Positions 54,098 to 62,812 of a stretch of 64,000 nt of DNA are shown here, piece after piece. This stretch comes from Vibrio chagasii (GTDB lineage: Bacteria > Pseudomonadota > Gammaproteobacteria > Enterobacterales > Vibrionaceae). Position numbers and translations under genes: made by a program. The notes beneath the pieces were generated by a model. That model was not told the origin of the DNA. It made no database searches and saw nothing but the letters and a program-made list of their open reading frames with translations. How positions within the stretch are numbered: position 1 is the first letter of the stretch; each line of letters opens with the position of its first letter. The DNA lies in assembly GCF_002954585.1 (NCBI RefSeq), contig NZ_MSCI01000001.1, positions 558,001-622,000 on the forward strand. Reading direction: 5' to 3'.

Positions 54098-54973
54098 TTA
54101 CGCCTTTCTTACAATTCGGTATAGCGTTGCTGCAAGGAAAAACGTTGCAGAAACAATGATGATTGAAGCACCCGACGGCACTGGTAATTTAAGTTCCATT
54201 GGTAAAACCGTACCAACCAGACAAGCAATGGTCGCAAGCAGAGCTGATAACAACACGAAGCTACCCATGCGTTTAGTTAGTAGTCGAGCTGTCGCACCTG
54301 GAATCAGCAATAACGCACCCACTAGAACTGCACCGACGATCTTCACGGCAGCAATCGTGACTAACGTGATCATCATGACAAACAAGTAGTCGTAGAAACT
54401 GGTGTTGTAACCGCGAACCTTCGCAATATCAGGGCTAATGCAGGTAAGCAGGATACGGTTGAATGTCGGTATCAAAAGCAAAATGATGATCGCGCAACTG
54501 CCGGCGAGAATCGCTAAGTCCTGATCCGTTACCGTAAGAATCGAACCAAACAATACGTTCTCAAGCATGTGAATATTGATCTTACGAGCCACATACATCA
54601 GTAACGCAGCACCCACTGCCAATGCCAGCGCAAGGAACACACCAACCAAGGTATCGTATGGCACGTTGGTTCGGTTTCTCACAAAGTGCAGAAGCAAAGC
54701 GAAGATCATACAAAAGCTAAACAGCCCAATAATCGGATTTTCTGGCGGCTCGCCAAGTAGAACACCGATTGCGATACCGGTTAACGCCGCGTGTCCGACA
54801 GCTTCAGAAAAGAAAGCGAGACGCTTTGCAATCACCAAAGTACCAAGGCCACCTAAAAGAGGGCCAAGCAATAAGGCTGCAACCAAAGCATTTACCATGA
54901 AGGCATACATGAAGCTTTCAGATAACAAGCCCGCTTCCACACCACTAATGGCAAGTTGTCGTAACCAATCCAT
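54098..54973 (-). CDS. Metal ABC transporter permease (ZnuB/MntB-type)
   Basis: The 291-residue inner-membrane protein has eight to nine hydrophobic segments and the family signatures FFSEAVGHAALTGIAIGVLLGEPP (residues about 34-55) and VKIVGAVLVGALLLIPGATA near 210. It forms the channel for a divalent metal such as zinc, manganese or iron. Its start coincides with the end of the ATPase gene (shared base 54973). Confidence 0.9.
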   Translation of the reverse strand: MDWLRQLAISGVEAGLLSESFMYAFMVNALVAALLLGPLLGGLGTLVIAKRLAFFSEAVGHAALTGIAIGVLLGEPPENPIIGLFSFCMIFALLLHFVRNRTNVPYDTLVGVFLALALAVGAALLMYVARKINIHMLENVLFGSILTVTDQDLAILAGSCAIIILLLIPTFNRILLTCISPDIAKVRGYNTSFYDYLFVMMITLVTIAAVKIVGAVLVGALLLIPGATARLLTKRMGSFVLLSALLATIACLVGTVLPMELKLPVPSGASIIIVSATFFLAATLYRIVRKA

Positions 54974-55707
54974 TATGCAACCTCCTTCGATTCAGTCATT
55001 ACTGAGCCACTACTATAGTGCTGAAATAGGCTTTCGATCTTCGTTGGATGCAGTACTTGCTCATGTGGGCCGCTATCGACTAAGAATCGGTTAACGACAT
55101 GTACGTTCGCTTCAAGTCGACGTACCGCAGTAACATCGTGGTGCACCGCTAGAATCGTTCGGCCTTCATCAACGCATTCACGAATCAGCGACTCCAGATA
55201 GCGAACACCCTGCTCGTCCATCCCCGTCGTAGGTTCATCCAATACAAGTAAGCTCGGGTTATCCAATAACGCTTGAGCAAACAAAACACGTTGCTGCTCA
55301 CCACCGGACAACTGTCCCATACGGCGGTCGCTACGAGTCGCCATACCAACGCGATCTAACTGCGCGAGAGCAAGCTCTAACTGCTTTGATTTACGACGCC
55401 AAAACAGAGGGATTCGCGTCTGATTTAGCAGAACAAAGTCCATGACCGTCAAAGGTAAGCTCGACTCGAATGTCGCTTTTTGAGGCACGTAACCAATACT
55501 TGGCTTTTCTGGCCAATGAATGTTGATTGTTCCAGAGAAAGGCGTCAGTCCAAGTACAGATCTCAGCAAAGAAGTTTTGCCGCCACCGTTTGGTCCCATG
55601 ATCACATGACATTCACCCGCTTTAAGTTCTAGCGAGATATCATCAAGAATCACATTATTATCGTACTGTAGACCCAGTTTATTGATTGAGATTGATGGAC
55701 CTAGCAT
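54973..55707 (-). CDS. Metal ABC transporter ATPase (ZnuC/MntA-type)
   Basis: The 244-residue ATPase has Walker A GPNGGGKTS (near residue 38), signature QLSGGEQQRVLFAQALL, Walker B LLVLDEPTTGMD and the H-loop VHHDVTAV. It powers the permease encoded next. The start shares a base with the end of the SBP gene (55707). The metal cannot be decided from the ATPase. Confidence 0.92.
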   Translation of the reverse strand: MLGPSISINKLGLQYDNNVILDDISLELKAGECHVIMGPNGGGKTSLLRSVLGLTPFSGTINIHWPEKPSIGYVPQKATFESSLPLTVMDFVLLNQTRIPLFWRRKSKQLELALAQLDRVGMATRSDRRMGQLSGGEQQRVLFAQALLDNPSLLVLDEPTTGMDEQGVRYLESLIRECVDEGRTILAVHHDVTAVRRLEANVHVVNRFLVDSGPHEQVLHPTKIESLFQHYSSGSVMTESKEVA

Positions 55708-56642
55708 TATGCGTTCCCGCTTTTAGCTTGGTTCGCCGCTGCAAATTTCATTGCTTCGATTAACGTTTCTAGGTTCTTCTTCATCTCAACTTCGACTTTG
55801 TCGTCTTCATATTCACCGTGGGTCATGTGAGAGAAACGGTAAAGCTGAACGCCTGTTTCCGCTTCAATTGTGTCAACAAAACGGTTTGGCATGTTTAATT
55901 CGTAGAACAGTACATCGATACCCGATGCGCGGATCTTCTCAATCGTCTCTTGAAGTTGGCTAGCACTTGGCTCAACACCGTGTGCTGGCTCGATTACCGC
56001 CGCGACATCAACACCAAACTCTTGAAGAATGTAACCGTAAGCATTGTGTGTCGTCGCAACCTTCATGCCTGATGTATCTAACTCACCTAATGACAACATC
56101 GCATCACGTTTCATGAAACGAAATTGCTTTGCGTACTTACGTGCATTCTTGCGATAAAACGCAGCGTTGTCTGGGTCGAGTTTAGAAACTTCACTGGCAA
56201 TGGTGTAAACCTTCTGAATGGTTGTCGAAAGCCCAACGAAGGTATGCGGATTAACAGCACCCTGACCAACAGATTGACCAAGAGCAGGAAGTAAAGGCAC
56301 TTCTGTGTTTGCTTCGATCACAACCAAATCATCACGTTGCGCTGCTGCAATGACTTTAAGCGCAAAGTCATCGTGACCAATGCCGTTTACTACGATTGCA
56401 TCCATCTGGCTCAATCGCTTCAGGTCGTTCGGTTGTGGTAGGTAGTTATGTGGGTTAAAACCAGCGTCAACCAAAGGAAGAATATTCACTTTGTCGCCGA
56501 CTACGGCTTTCACATAGCTGTAGTAAGGTTGAAGTGTGATACCAATCGTCAGCTTGTTACTGTCGACCGTGTATTCTTTTGCTAATGCATGAGGTGCCAT
56601 GAACACCGATAATAACGACATGAACAGGGTCATAATTCGCAT
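55707..56642 (-). CDS. Metal-binding SBP (ZnuA/MntC family)
   Basis: The protein of about 311 residues delivers a divalent metal to the permease. A signal peptide (MRIMTLFMSLLSVFMAPHALA) is followed by the ligand motifs FNPHNYLPQP, VNPHTFVGLS and ATTHNAYGYIL, each with a His expected to bind metal. A Glu rather than Asp-containing segment (ELNMPNRF) is in the fourth position. No long His-rich loop is present. ATG 56642 with AAGAGA upstream is preferred over an ATG at 56702 inside the previous gene. Confidence 0.85.
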   Translation of the reverse strand: MRIMTLFMSLLSVFMAPHALAKEYTVDSNKLTIGITLQPYYSYVKAVVGDKVNILPLVDAGFNPHNYLPQPNDLKRLSQMDAIVVNGIGHDDFALKVIAAAQRDDLVVIEANTEVPLLPALGQSVGQGAVNPHTFVGLSTTIQKVYTIASEVSKLDPDNAAFYRKNARKYAKQFRFMKRDAMLSLGELDTSGMKVATTHNAYGYILQEFGVDVAAVIEPAHGVEPSASQLQETIEKIRASGIDVLFYELNMPNRFVDTIEAETGVQLYRFSHMTHGEYEDDKVEVEMKKNLETLIEAMKFAAANQAKSGNA

Positions 56643-56658
56643 AGTAAATCTCTTATTT

Positions 56659-57216
56659 TTAGTGAGCATCGCTTGCACGATGCTGTTCAACTTCTGATTC
56701 ATTCACAACCATTTTCCAGCCTTCAGATTCAAGTGTGTGCTCGTCAAAAGCACTAGGCTGTTTAGCTATACCAAAGAAAATCCAGATTTCAGGAGAAACG
56801 CTGGTCGCGTTCAGAATAAAAGAATCCGCAAAGCCAAGTTCATTTGGTGTGGAAAAATAATAACCGCGCTCGTCGAGTAGCCAAGCATGAGAGCCTTTGC
56901 GCTTCCAACTCTGGTCTTCTACAAATGGTGCAACCCACTCATCTTTAAGTGACATAACACTTGGCCATTCGCCATCTGAGTCCATACGCAAGTCACGAAT
57001 TTCTTCATGAGCCAAACGCAGCTCTGACAGCATCGCCAAGTTTTCTTGTTCAACATCCGTTACTAGAACTTGATGATCAAGTGCGGCTTTCACGTGAGAC
57101 TCCGCCTGATGAAATGGGATCGCGACAGTTGCAAAGCAAAGGATGAATATAATGATCAATCCAACCCATTTCCCCTCTCTACCACCGGTATCGGCACGTA
57201 CACTTTGAATCATCAT
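56659..57216 (-). CDS. DUF6162-like membrane-anchored protein
   Basis: The 185-residue protein has one N-terminal membrane segment (about residues 17-35) followed by a periplasmic domain containing a helix (AMLSELRLAHEEIRDLRMD) and a C-terminal part rich in Trp and Phe. It resembles the DUF6162 proteins annotated beside metal ABC transporters. Function unknown; a periplasmic metal chaperone or assembly factor is possible. Its start overlaps the previous stop by four bases. Confidence 0.65.
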   Translation of the reverse strand: MMIQSVRADTGGREGKWVGLIIIFILCFATVAIPFHQAESHVKAALDHQVLVTDVEQENLAMLSELRLAHEEIRDLRMDSDGEWPSVMSLKDEWVAPFVEDQSWKRKGSHAWLLDERGYYFSTPNELGFADSFILNATSVSPEIWIFFGIAKQPSAFDEHTLESEGWKMVVNESEVEQHRASDAH

Positions 57217-57548
57217 TTTTCGCTGATCTCTACGACATCAACTTCTACAGGAAATTCGTGGCCAGAATCGAACACGAGGTAAAACTCAGTGTCTGGATGG
57301 GGGAATTCAACGATAGAGCGCTTATCGGTCATCTCTTTTGCAATCAAATTGTCTTCGTAGTCGTACATCTCAACCGCATAATCAATCGCCTTGCTGCCAT
57401 CAGAGTAACCCGCTTCACAGGCAACGGTTTTGCCTTCCAACCAGCAACTCATCAATGGAAAGTGTGCTTGTGCAGGTAATGCAGCGAAACCAAGTCCCAA
57501 TGCTAAGCAAGGCGTTATTAAAGCGTTCAGTTTTGTTTTTATTGTCAT
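57213..57548 (-). CDS. Small periplasmic protein of the metal cluster
   Basis: The product of about 111 residues has a signal peptide (MTIKTKLNALITPCLALGLG, cleaved near PAQAHFP) and a small beta-rich domain with a possible disulfide (Cys in MSCWLEG and VACEAGY). The mature N-terminus begins with His, and acidic residues are plentiful, which could suit metal binding. It is not recognised. ATG 57548 follows TAGGG; a GTG six codons earlier is also in frame. It overlaps the DUF6162 gene by four bases. Confidence 0.6.
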   Translation of the reverse strand: MTIKTKLNALITPCLALGLGFAALPAQAHFPLMSCWLEGKTVACEAGYSDGSKAIDYAVEMYDYEDNLIAKEMTDKRSIVEFPHPDTEFYLVFDSGHEFPVEVDVVEISEK

Positions 57549-57598
57549 GGTTTGTACCCTAGCCACAGTGCAAATTCTCAGTCATAAACTGAGCGATA

Positions 57599-57626
57599 AA
57601 GGGCTCAAATGAGCCCTTAAGTTTTT
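57599..57626. promoter_or_regulatory. Hairpin inside the metal cluster
   Basis: A perfect stem (AAGGGCTC / GAGCCCTT) with a four-base loop lies between the DUF4198 gene and the small periplasmic gene. On the plus strand it is followed by a T-run; on the transcribed minus strand the U-tract is weak. It could reduce read-through or stabilise the upstream message and so set protein ratios within the operon. Confidence 0.4.
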
Positions 57627-57665
57627 TGGTTGTTTAATCGGGAGGCTAGCCCCCAATATCAAAGA

Positions 57666-58514
57666 TTATTGAAGGAGAGCTTCGAACGTTAGGTGAACGT
57701 TGGCACTCGCTTTGTCCGCCAGTGGGTTGTCAATCAACTCACCTTTGTAGTTCGCTTTCATTACGTAACGACCCGCTACGTCTGGAGTAAACGTGATTTC
57801 ACCATTCTCATCGCTTACCACGTCAATCTGCTCTTGGTGGTTGCGGTAAAGTGTGCCTTCACGAGTGATTTCCGCCGTAACACCTTTCTGAACTTCACCG
57901 TTGTAGAAGAACTGGAATGTTACTGGTTCACCTTCAATGATGTCTGAAGGGTGTGTAATAGGCTTCATTTCAAGTAGCTTGCCTTCAATTTTGAAAACTG
58001 AATCTGATGGCTTACCTACTGTGATGTAGCTTTCAGCACGTGTGAAGCTGATTTGTGTTACCACGTCACGTGCCTTTTCTGGTAGTACTGAATCACGCTC
58101 AGCTTTGTTTGCTTTAACCCACTTAACCGTATCACGACGACCCGCTTTGTACTGTGTGTAGTATGACGGATAGTTGTTGATAGCCACTTTGTGCGTACCT
58201 TCTTCTTCGAAGTAGAAGTCGAAAATTGAACGACGCTTACCACGAATCACAAAGTTAGGGCGCTCACTGCGGCCATCTGGCATGATGACATGAGCATTTT
58301 CGCTACCAGCAGGCTTATCAAACACAAACGTACCGTGAGACGCAGTTACGTCGAACGTTAGCCAATCACCACCTTCTTTAGATACAGTGAAGTGAGATGG
58401 CAGAATCCAACGTGGGTGAGCTTGTGCTGTTGTCGTTGCTGCTAAGCCAAATGCCATAACACCCGCGAGTGCAAGCGCCTTAATTTTTGTTTGTTTCATC
58501 ATGTTCAATTCCAT
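57666..58514 (-). CDS. DUF4198 periplasmic protein
   Basis: The protein of about 282 residues has a signal peptide (ending TTTAQAH) and the DUF4198 pattern: HPRWILPSHFTVSKEGGDW at the mature start, a middle beta domain and a C-terminal immunoglobulin-like domain (TAEITREGTLYRN, ENGEITFTPDVAGRYVMKANY). DUF4198 proteins accompany metal uptake systems, including nickel/cobalt ones. The mature N-terminus contains a conserved His. Two internal methionines (codons 5 and 6) are possible alternative starts giving a more standard signal peptide. Confidence 0.8.
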   Translation of the reverse strand: MELNMMKQTKIKALALAGVMAFGLAATTTAQAHPRWILPSHFTVSKEGGDWLTFDVTASHGTFVFDKPAGSENAHVIMPDGRSERPNFVIRGKRRSIFDFYFEEEGTHKVAINNYPSYYTQYKAGRRDTVKWVKANKAERDSVLPEKARDVVTQISFTRAESYITVGKPSDSVFKIEGKLLEMKPITHPSDIIEGEPVTFQFFYNGEVQKGVTAEITREGTLYRNHQEQIDVVSDENGEITFTPDVAGRYVMKANYKGELIDNPLADKASANVHLTFEALLQ

Positions 58515-58620
58515 TATTTATAATTGTTAGCCGTGTCGCTCTATCTGAGCCTACGATGACCACTGTCTATTCTGTTTAGCTTGGTTTTAGTTCGTACTTA
58601 CTAGTTACTATTCGCACTTA

Positions 58621-59139
58621 CTATTTAGCGATGTAGTTCAAGGTGATTTCACCCGTCTCTTCTGTTGCTTTTAATTCGTAAGATGCGTTTGAATCTGTAA
58701 GAGATACTTTTTGGCGAAGGTAGTTACGACCACCATGTTCACGAACCACTTCGATATGAACCGTATACTCACCTTGTTCAAGCGTTTCACCACTGTCGCT
58801 CTTGCCATCCCAAACAAAACGGTATTGACCCACAGGACGTGTCGCAGACGTCACCGCATCGACCAATTCACGATCGTAACGGCCAACTTTTCTCCACCAG
58901 CTACGTAGGTCTTTCAGCCACTCGTCTTTACCAACCCAAAGCTCGACCGTTTTGACAGGCTTTCTTTCGCTGTTTTCTACCCACACCGCCACATAAGGGC
59001 GTGCATACATTGAGGTATCAATTTTTGGAAGTTCAAAACTCACATCCAGCTTTGCCGTTTCAGGGATCGCTTGTGCCATACCAAGGCTTGGGAAAAGAGA
59101 TAAAGCAAGCAGCGCTTTACTCCAGTTCATTTTTTTCAT
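58621..59139 (-). CDS. DUF2271 periplasmic protein
   Basis: The 172-residue protein has a signal peptide (MKKMNWSKALLALSLFPSLG, cleaved near MAQA) and the DUF2271 pattern: YARPYVAVWVENSERKPVKT, then a Trp-rich helix (WLKDLRSWWRKVGRYD) and GQYRFVWDGKSDSG. This family lies beside PepSY-type membrane proteins in iron- or heme-responsive clusters. The ATG at 59139 follows AAAAGG; a longer frame reaches 59178. Confidence 0.8.
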   Translation of the reverse strand: MKKMNWSKALLALSLFPSLGMAQAIPETAKLDVSFELPKIDTSMYARPYVAVWVENSERKPVKTVELWVGKDEWLKDLRSWWRKVGRYDRELVDAVTSATRPVGQYRFVWDGKSDSGETLEQGEYTVHIEVVREHGGRNYLRQKVSLTDSNASYELKATEETGEITLNYIAK

Positions 59140-59210
59140 GTTTAACAACCTTTTAAATCCGTTTAACCCTAAGTTCACTCTTCAATCAGAATCATTAATC
59201 GAATCAAAAA

Positions 59211-59849
59211 TTAAGGCACGGCGACAAAATAGATAACCAATGAGATCACAGACCCAAACACCGTCCATTTGATGGAGGTGTTGAGTGTCTTTTTCTTAGG
59301 TAACAGTAAGCAGACGCCAGTAAGCACAAAGAAGATCATCAATAGCGCTGTGATATCGATAAACCACTTCCAAACTTCACCACTGTTACGCCCTTTATGG
59401 AGGTCATTCAGCAGTGCGATGACACCGTAATTAGTGGTTTCGACTTCGACAATTTCAGACGTCACGTCAACGAAAACGGAAGCGTTATAACCAGGGCCTT
59501 TGAAGTCCATCGACACTTCGCCAAGGAGCAGTTCACCGTCTTCGATCTCTGCGTAAATGTCTAAACCTGAGGGAACGCCAGACAAGTTCGCTTCTTCAAA
59601 CAGAAACGTTTCGAAAGCCGTTTGATCAGCTTTCAATCGACCATCTTGAATGGTGAACAAGCTCGCAGGAAGTGTAAGTGTAGAGCGTTGGATATTTGGC
59701 TGGCTTGATTCAAATAGCTCAGGTCGGTTCAGGGTGATACCTGTCACTGAGAAAAAAAGAACAACGAACAGGAGCGCCATAGAAATATAAACATGAAGTC
59801 GACGAGCCCATGACTGAACTGCCCTACTTTTTAACGACATACAAACCAT
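59211..59849 (-). CDS. PepSY-associated TM protein
   Basis: The 212-residue protein has an N-terminal membrane helix (about 20-42, with RLHVYISMALLFVVLFFSVTG), a periplasmic PepSY-like domain and two C-terminal helices (about 165-185 and 192-210), with DLHKGRNSG between. Proteins of this type occur with siderophore or metal systems and may act as ferric reductases or metal-handling membrane proteins. It is the first gene of the cluster, behind a Fur-box-like sequence. Confidence 0.8.
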   Translation of the reverse strand: MVCMSLKSRAVQSWARRLHVYISMALLFVVLFFSVTGITLNRPELFESSQPNIQRSTLTLPASLFTIQDGRLKADQTAFETFLFEEANLSGVPSGLDIYAEIEDGELLLGEVSMDFKGPGYNASVFVDVTSEIVEVETTNYGVIALLNDLHKGRNSGEVWKWFIDITALLMIFFVLTGVCLLLPKKKTLNTSIKWTVFGSVISLVIYFVAVP

Positions 59850-59877
59850 TACCTATAAATTTTATGGCGACAATTTA

Positions 59878-59899
59878 GTTGATAATCATTCGTATTGGC
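59878..59899 (-). promoter_or_regulatory. Fur-box-like sequence upstream of the metal cluster
   Basis: On the minus strand the region reads AATACGAATGATTATCAAC, with the strong half-site AATGATTATC of the Fur consensus GATAATGATAATCATTATC and a weaker second half. It lies about 30-50 bases before the first gene, where a repressor would block transcription. This suggests iron control, although the ABC subunits themselves are of the zinc/manganese type. Confidence 0.5.
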
Positions 59900-60158
59900 A
59901 TTCAATTTACATTGTTTACGTTTTCCGAGAAACGCTGGGAAATTTACATAACATTACACACGATATAATCGAACTGGATGCATATTCTTGCTAACGTGTA
60001 AACAGCAGCATTAATCACGCAGTCTGTTCAAATAATGAAACCTCGCTCTTATATTTCAACCTAGTGAGTGATGTATGTTTTGATGGCTGCTGTGGCTTTA
60101 AAGGATAAAAGTTTAGGACGTTTTTGAACGGAACGATCAAGCTAAAAGGAATTAAGTA

Positions 60159-60479
60159 ATGCGTATTATCATATTGGCTTTAACTGCGCTAACTGCAGCA
60201 TGTTCAAGTCAAATAGCCAGTACGGAAGAACACATTCAGCAATACATTGGCTCAAACATAACTGATGTACAGGAACGATATCTAACAGAACGTTCACGTC
60301 CTATCAGTTTTTGGGAGTCCCGAAACTATGCTTGGGTTGAGACCCAAAATGCACTAGACAATGGTTACACCTTGCATGCATTTAAAAACCCATTTCGAGA
60401 CTGCACCATTAACTGGGTGGTTAATGCGAGTGGAGTAATTGAAAGTGGCTCACCAAGCGGGACGATGTGCAGCCCATAA
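60159..60479 (+). CDS. Small lipoprotein
   Basis: The 106-residue product has a lipobox LTAAC (Cys15) and a compact mature domain of about 90 residues with two further cysteines (FRDCTINW and TMCSP) that may form a disulfide. Its ITDVQERYL and NGYTLHAF segments are reminiscent of small SmpA/BamE-like lipoproteins, but the match is not firm. It stands alone on the plus strand between two leftward clusters, preceded by AAAAGGA. Confidence 0.65.
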   Translation: MRIIILALTALTAACSSQIASTEEHIQQYIGSNITDVQERYLTERSRPISFWESRNYAWVETQNALDNGYTLHAFKNPFRDCTINWVVNASGVIESGSPSGTMCSP

Positions 60480-60530
60480 TACATCCCTCTACTTTTTAGC
60501 TCTATTGCTTATCACGTAGCCTATAAAACA

Positions 60531-60566
60531 AAAAAGGTGTCACTTGACCAATCAAATGACACCTTT
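60531..60566 (-). terminator. Terminator of the TonB2 operon
   Basis: Stem AAAGGTGTCA / TGACACCTTT has an A-run on the left, giving a U-tract for the minus strand, 27 bases after the TPR gene stop. It also serves the converging lipoprotein gene. Confidence 0.8.
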
Positions 60567-60592
60567 GTTAGTTTCTCTTTAGTTATAAGCTA

Positions 60593-61771
60593 TCAGGCAT
60601 TTCCGTTGTCGCTGACCGTTCTTAGTTGAGTCAAAAACTTAATCCAACCTTTCGCTTCGGAGGAAGGTTCAATATTATCAGCGCGTTTCGCTTGAGCCAG
60701 TGCGTTGTCCAGATTTTTGAGCTTGTACCATGAACGTACTTTCGCTAACGCAACATCGGCTTGTTTGTTTTTGTCTTTCACTTTATCTAGAACAACCAGC
60801 GCTCTGTCGTAGTATCCTTGTTGAACAAGCAACTGAGCCACGTTCCAATGGTATTGACTGTCCTTTTTAGATGCTAGCGTCCAAACATCAATCGCGTTGT
60901 CCCACTCTTTCGCTAGCTGCCAGTATGTAGCTTGCTCAGCCAAAAGCTTAACATCACTGTTCGCATCATCTAGCTTAGCGATCTCTTGAGCAGCGCGCTC
61001 AGGAATGCCTCGTTTCGCGTACAACTGTGCAAGAAGTCTACGGTCCGAGTTTTTCAACTCAACACCGTGTAGATCTGCTAACGCCAATGTATTCAAAGCA
61101 TCTCTGCTGCGCTCTAACTGTAGCTGAATACCAACAAGCTGACGCCACCAATTATCTTTCTCAGGTTGGAGTTCGATAAGACTCTCCAACGTTGGAATGG
61201 ATTGCTTCCACTGCTTTAACTGCAGCTGTGCACCCAGCTTTAGCGATAATGGCGATAGCTGTGGTTTAGAATTGAACTTGTCGTGATTACCAATGGCCAC
61301 CAGCACTTTTGACCAGTTTTCGATTTGGTATTCCGCTTGTGCAATTCGCATCCAAAGCACATCTTTCTTTTCTGTCTCTGGTGCCGTTTTTACTAGCTCA
61401 TAGTAATGTGGTAGCGCATTTGTGAACTGCTGATCATTTAATAGAAGATCAGCAAGCATGCGTTTAGTCACCCATGCTTGCTCATCAACAAGCAAGTTAG
61501 TGTCGACCGCGTACGTCAGCTGCTTAATAGCGGCACCCGTTTTACCGTCTTGCCAATAGTAAACACCCAACATACGAGCCACATAAGCTTTGTCGTAGCC
61601 TTTAGATAGCTCTAAATTAGCGAGAACATCAATCGCCTGCTTTACCTTTTCTTCTTGAGCAAGGTTATGTGCTTTTTGAACACGAATAGCAGTATATTGA
61701 GACAGCTCTTGCGCTTGCGTTGTGAGGGGCAATAACAATAAGCCCACTAATATCCATATCTGTTTTATCAT
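60593..61771 (-). CDS. TPR protein of the TonB2 cluster
   Basis: The 392-residue protein has a signal peptide (to about residue 20, TTQAQE) and consists almost entirely of helical TPR-like repeats (for example AYVARMLGVYYWQDGKTGAA, and NVAQLLVQQGYYDRALVVLD). It belongs to the conserved last gene of Vibrio TonB2 operons and is probably a periplasmic partner in energy transfer to TonB-dependent receptors. Its ATG overlaps the tonB2 stop by four bases. Confidence 0.85.
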   Translation of the reverse strand: MIKQIWILVGLLLLPLTTQAQELSQYTAIRVQKAHNLAQEEKVKQAIDVLANLELSKGYDKAYVARMLGVYYWQDGKTGAAIKQLTYAVDTNLLVDEQAWVTKRMLADLLLNDQQFTNALPHYYELVKTAPETEKKDVLWMRIAQAEYQIENWSKVLVAIGNHDKFNSKPQLSPLSLKLGAQLQLKQWKQSIPTLESLIELQPEKDNWWRQLVGIQLQLERSRDALNTLALADLHGVELKNSDRRLLAQLYAKRGIPERAAQEIAKLDDANSDVKLLAEQATYWQLAKEWDNAIDVWTLASKKDSQYHWNVAQLLVQQGYYDRALVVLDKVKDKNKQADVALAKVRSWYKLKNLDNALAQAKRADNIEPSSEAKGWIKFLTQLRTVSDNGNA

Positions 61772-62388
61772 TTTTCCAACTTAAACTCTATTGTTACTGT
61801 TTGACCAACTTGAGCTATCGCTTTTCCATCGACAACTTTTGGTTGGTACTTCCAGTTTTTAAGTGCTCTCATCGCTTCACGTTCAAACATACGACGCGGA
61901 TTTGCATCAGTAACCTTAATATCAACAGGACGCCCCGTTTCATCAATCGTAAACGACATGATAACGAAGCCTTCAGCACCACGCTTGCGTGCTTTCGCTG
62001 GATAACGTGGATCAACTCGATACAGTGGCATTGCCTGTTGGTTTGATCCAAAATCAGAGAATGTCGGTGCGTTAATCGCTAAGCCATCAATAGATGTATT
62101 CAAATCCAATGAAGGCAAAGAAGACATAGAGTTCAGAGGCGTTACTTCAGCTTGTGACTGAGACGTTTGTGCTTCCGGTGGCGGCTCTGGCATTTCTGGT
62201 TTTTCAGGGACGGCACGTTGTCTTCTTTGAACTTCTTGTTCCTGTTCCACCATCACCATGTTGAAACTTAACGTCTCACTCTCATCTGGTGAACGTTGGT
62301 GACCATTGTCGACCATCCAAGCCATGAAAGAAAACAGTGCTAAGCCCAATGCACCCGCTAGCGGTAAAGCAAGAAATAGGCGAATCAT
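61768..62388 (-). CDS. tonB2: TonB2 energy-transducing protein
   Basis: TonB2 spans the periplasm and drives outer-membrane receptors. The 206-residue protein has an N-terminal membrane helix (about 5-25), a short proline-rich segment (PEKPEMPEPPPEAQ) and the C-terminal TonB domain with VDPRYPAKARKRGAEGFVIM and LKNWKYQPKVVDGK. It is shorter than TonB1-type proteins, as usual for TonB2. It follows exbD2 after 19 bases. Confidence 0.92.
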   Translation of the reverse strand: MIRLFLALPLAGALGLALFSFMAWMVDNGHQRSPDESETLSFNMVMVEQEQEVQRRQRAVPEKPEMPEPPPEAQTSQSQAEVTPLNSMSSLPSLDLNTSIDGLAINAPTFSDFGSNQQAMPLYRVDPRYPAKARKRGAEGFVIMSFTIDETGRPVDIKVTDANPRRMFEREAMRALKNWKYQPKVVDGKAIAQVGQTVTIEFKLEK

Positions 62389-62407
62389 TTATAAAGAACC
62401 TCCAAGA

Positions 62408-62812
62408 TCATCGCTTATCAGCAGCAAGCGCTATGTTTTTAACACCCGCTCCTTTAGCAGCATCCATCACTTTAACAACGGTACCGTTGTATGCGTGCTC
62501 GTCAGCTTGAATAACCAAAGAAGCATCCGGTTGTTCTAACAATAAATGCTCCAGCGTCGCTTGAACGCGTTCAACATCAACGACACGTTTATCAATAAAG
62601 ATGTCGTTAGCAGAAGTAATCGCCACAAAGATGCCGGCATCCTTTTGGCTGACTACGTTAGAAGCTTGTGGGCGGTTAACTTCAACCCCTGATTCACGAA
62701 CAAATGAACTGGTCACAATAAAGAAAATAAGCATGATAAATACAATATCAAGCATCGAAGTTAGGTCTATTTGAGCCTCTTCGTTTTTAGAATGACGTCG
62801 ACCGAGTCTCAT
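62408..62812 (-). CDS. exbD2: ExbD2 biopolymer transport protein
   Basis: The 134-residue protein has a basic N-terminus (RLGRRHSKNEEAQIDLTSM), one membrane helix with the essential Asp (MLDIVFIMLIFFIVTSSF) and a periplasmic domain ending ALAADKR. With ExbB2 it uses proton flow to energise TonB2. ATG 62812 overlaps the exbB2 stop (ATGA) and follows AAGGAGT; a longer frame to 62860 lies within exbB2. Confidence 0.92.
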   Translation of the reverse strand: MRLGRRHSKNEEAQIDLTSMLDIVFIMLIFFIVTSSFVRESGVEVNRPQASNVVSQKDAGIFVAITSANDIFIDKRVVDVERVQATLEHLLLEQPDASLVIQADEHAYNGTVVKVMDAAKGAGVKNIALAADKR

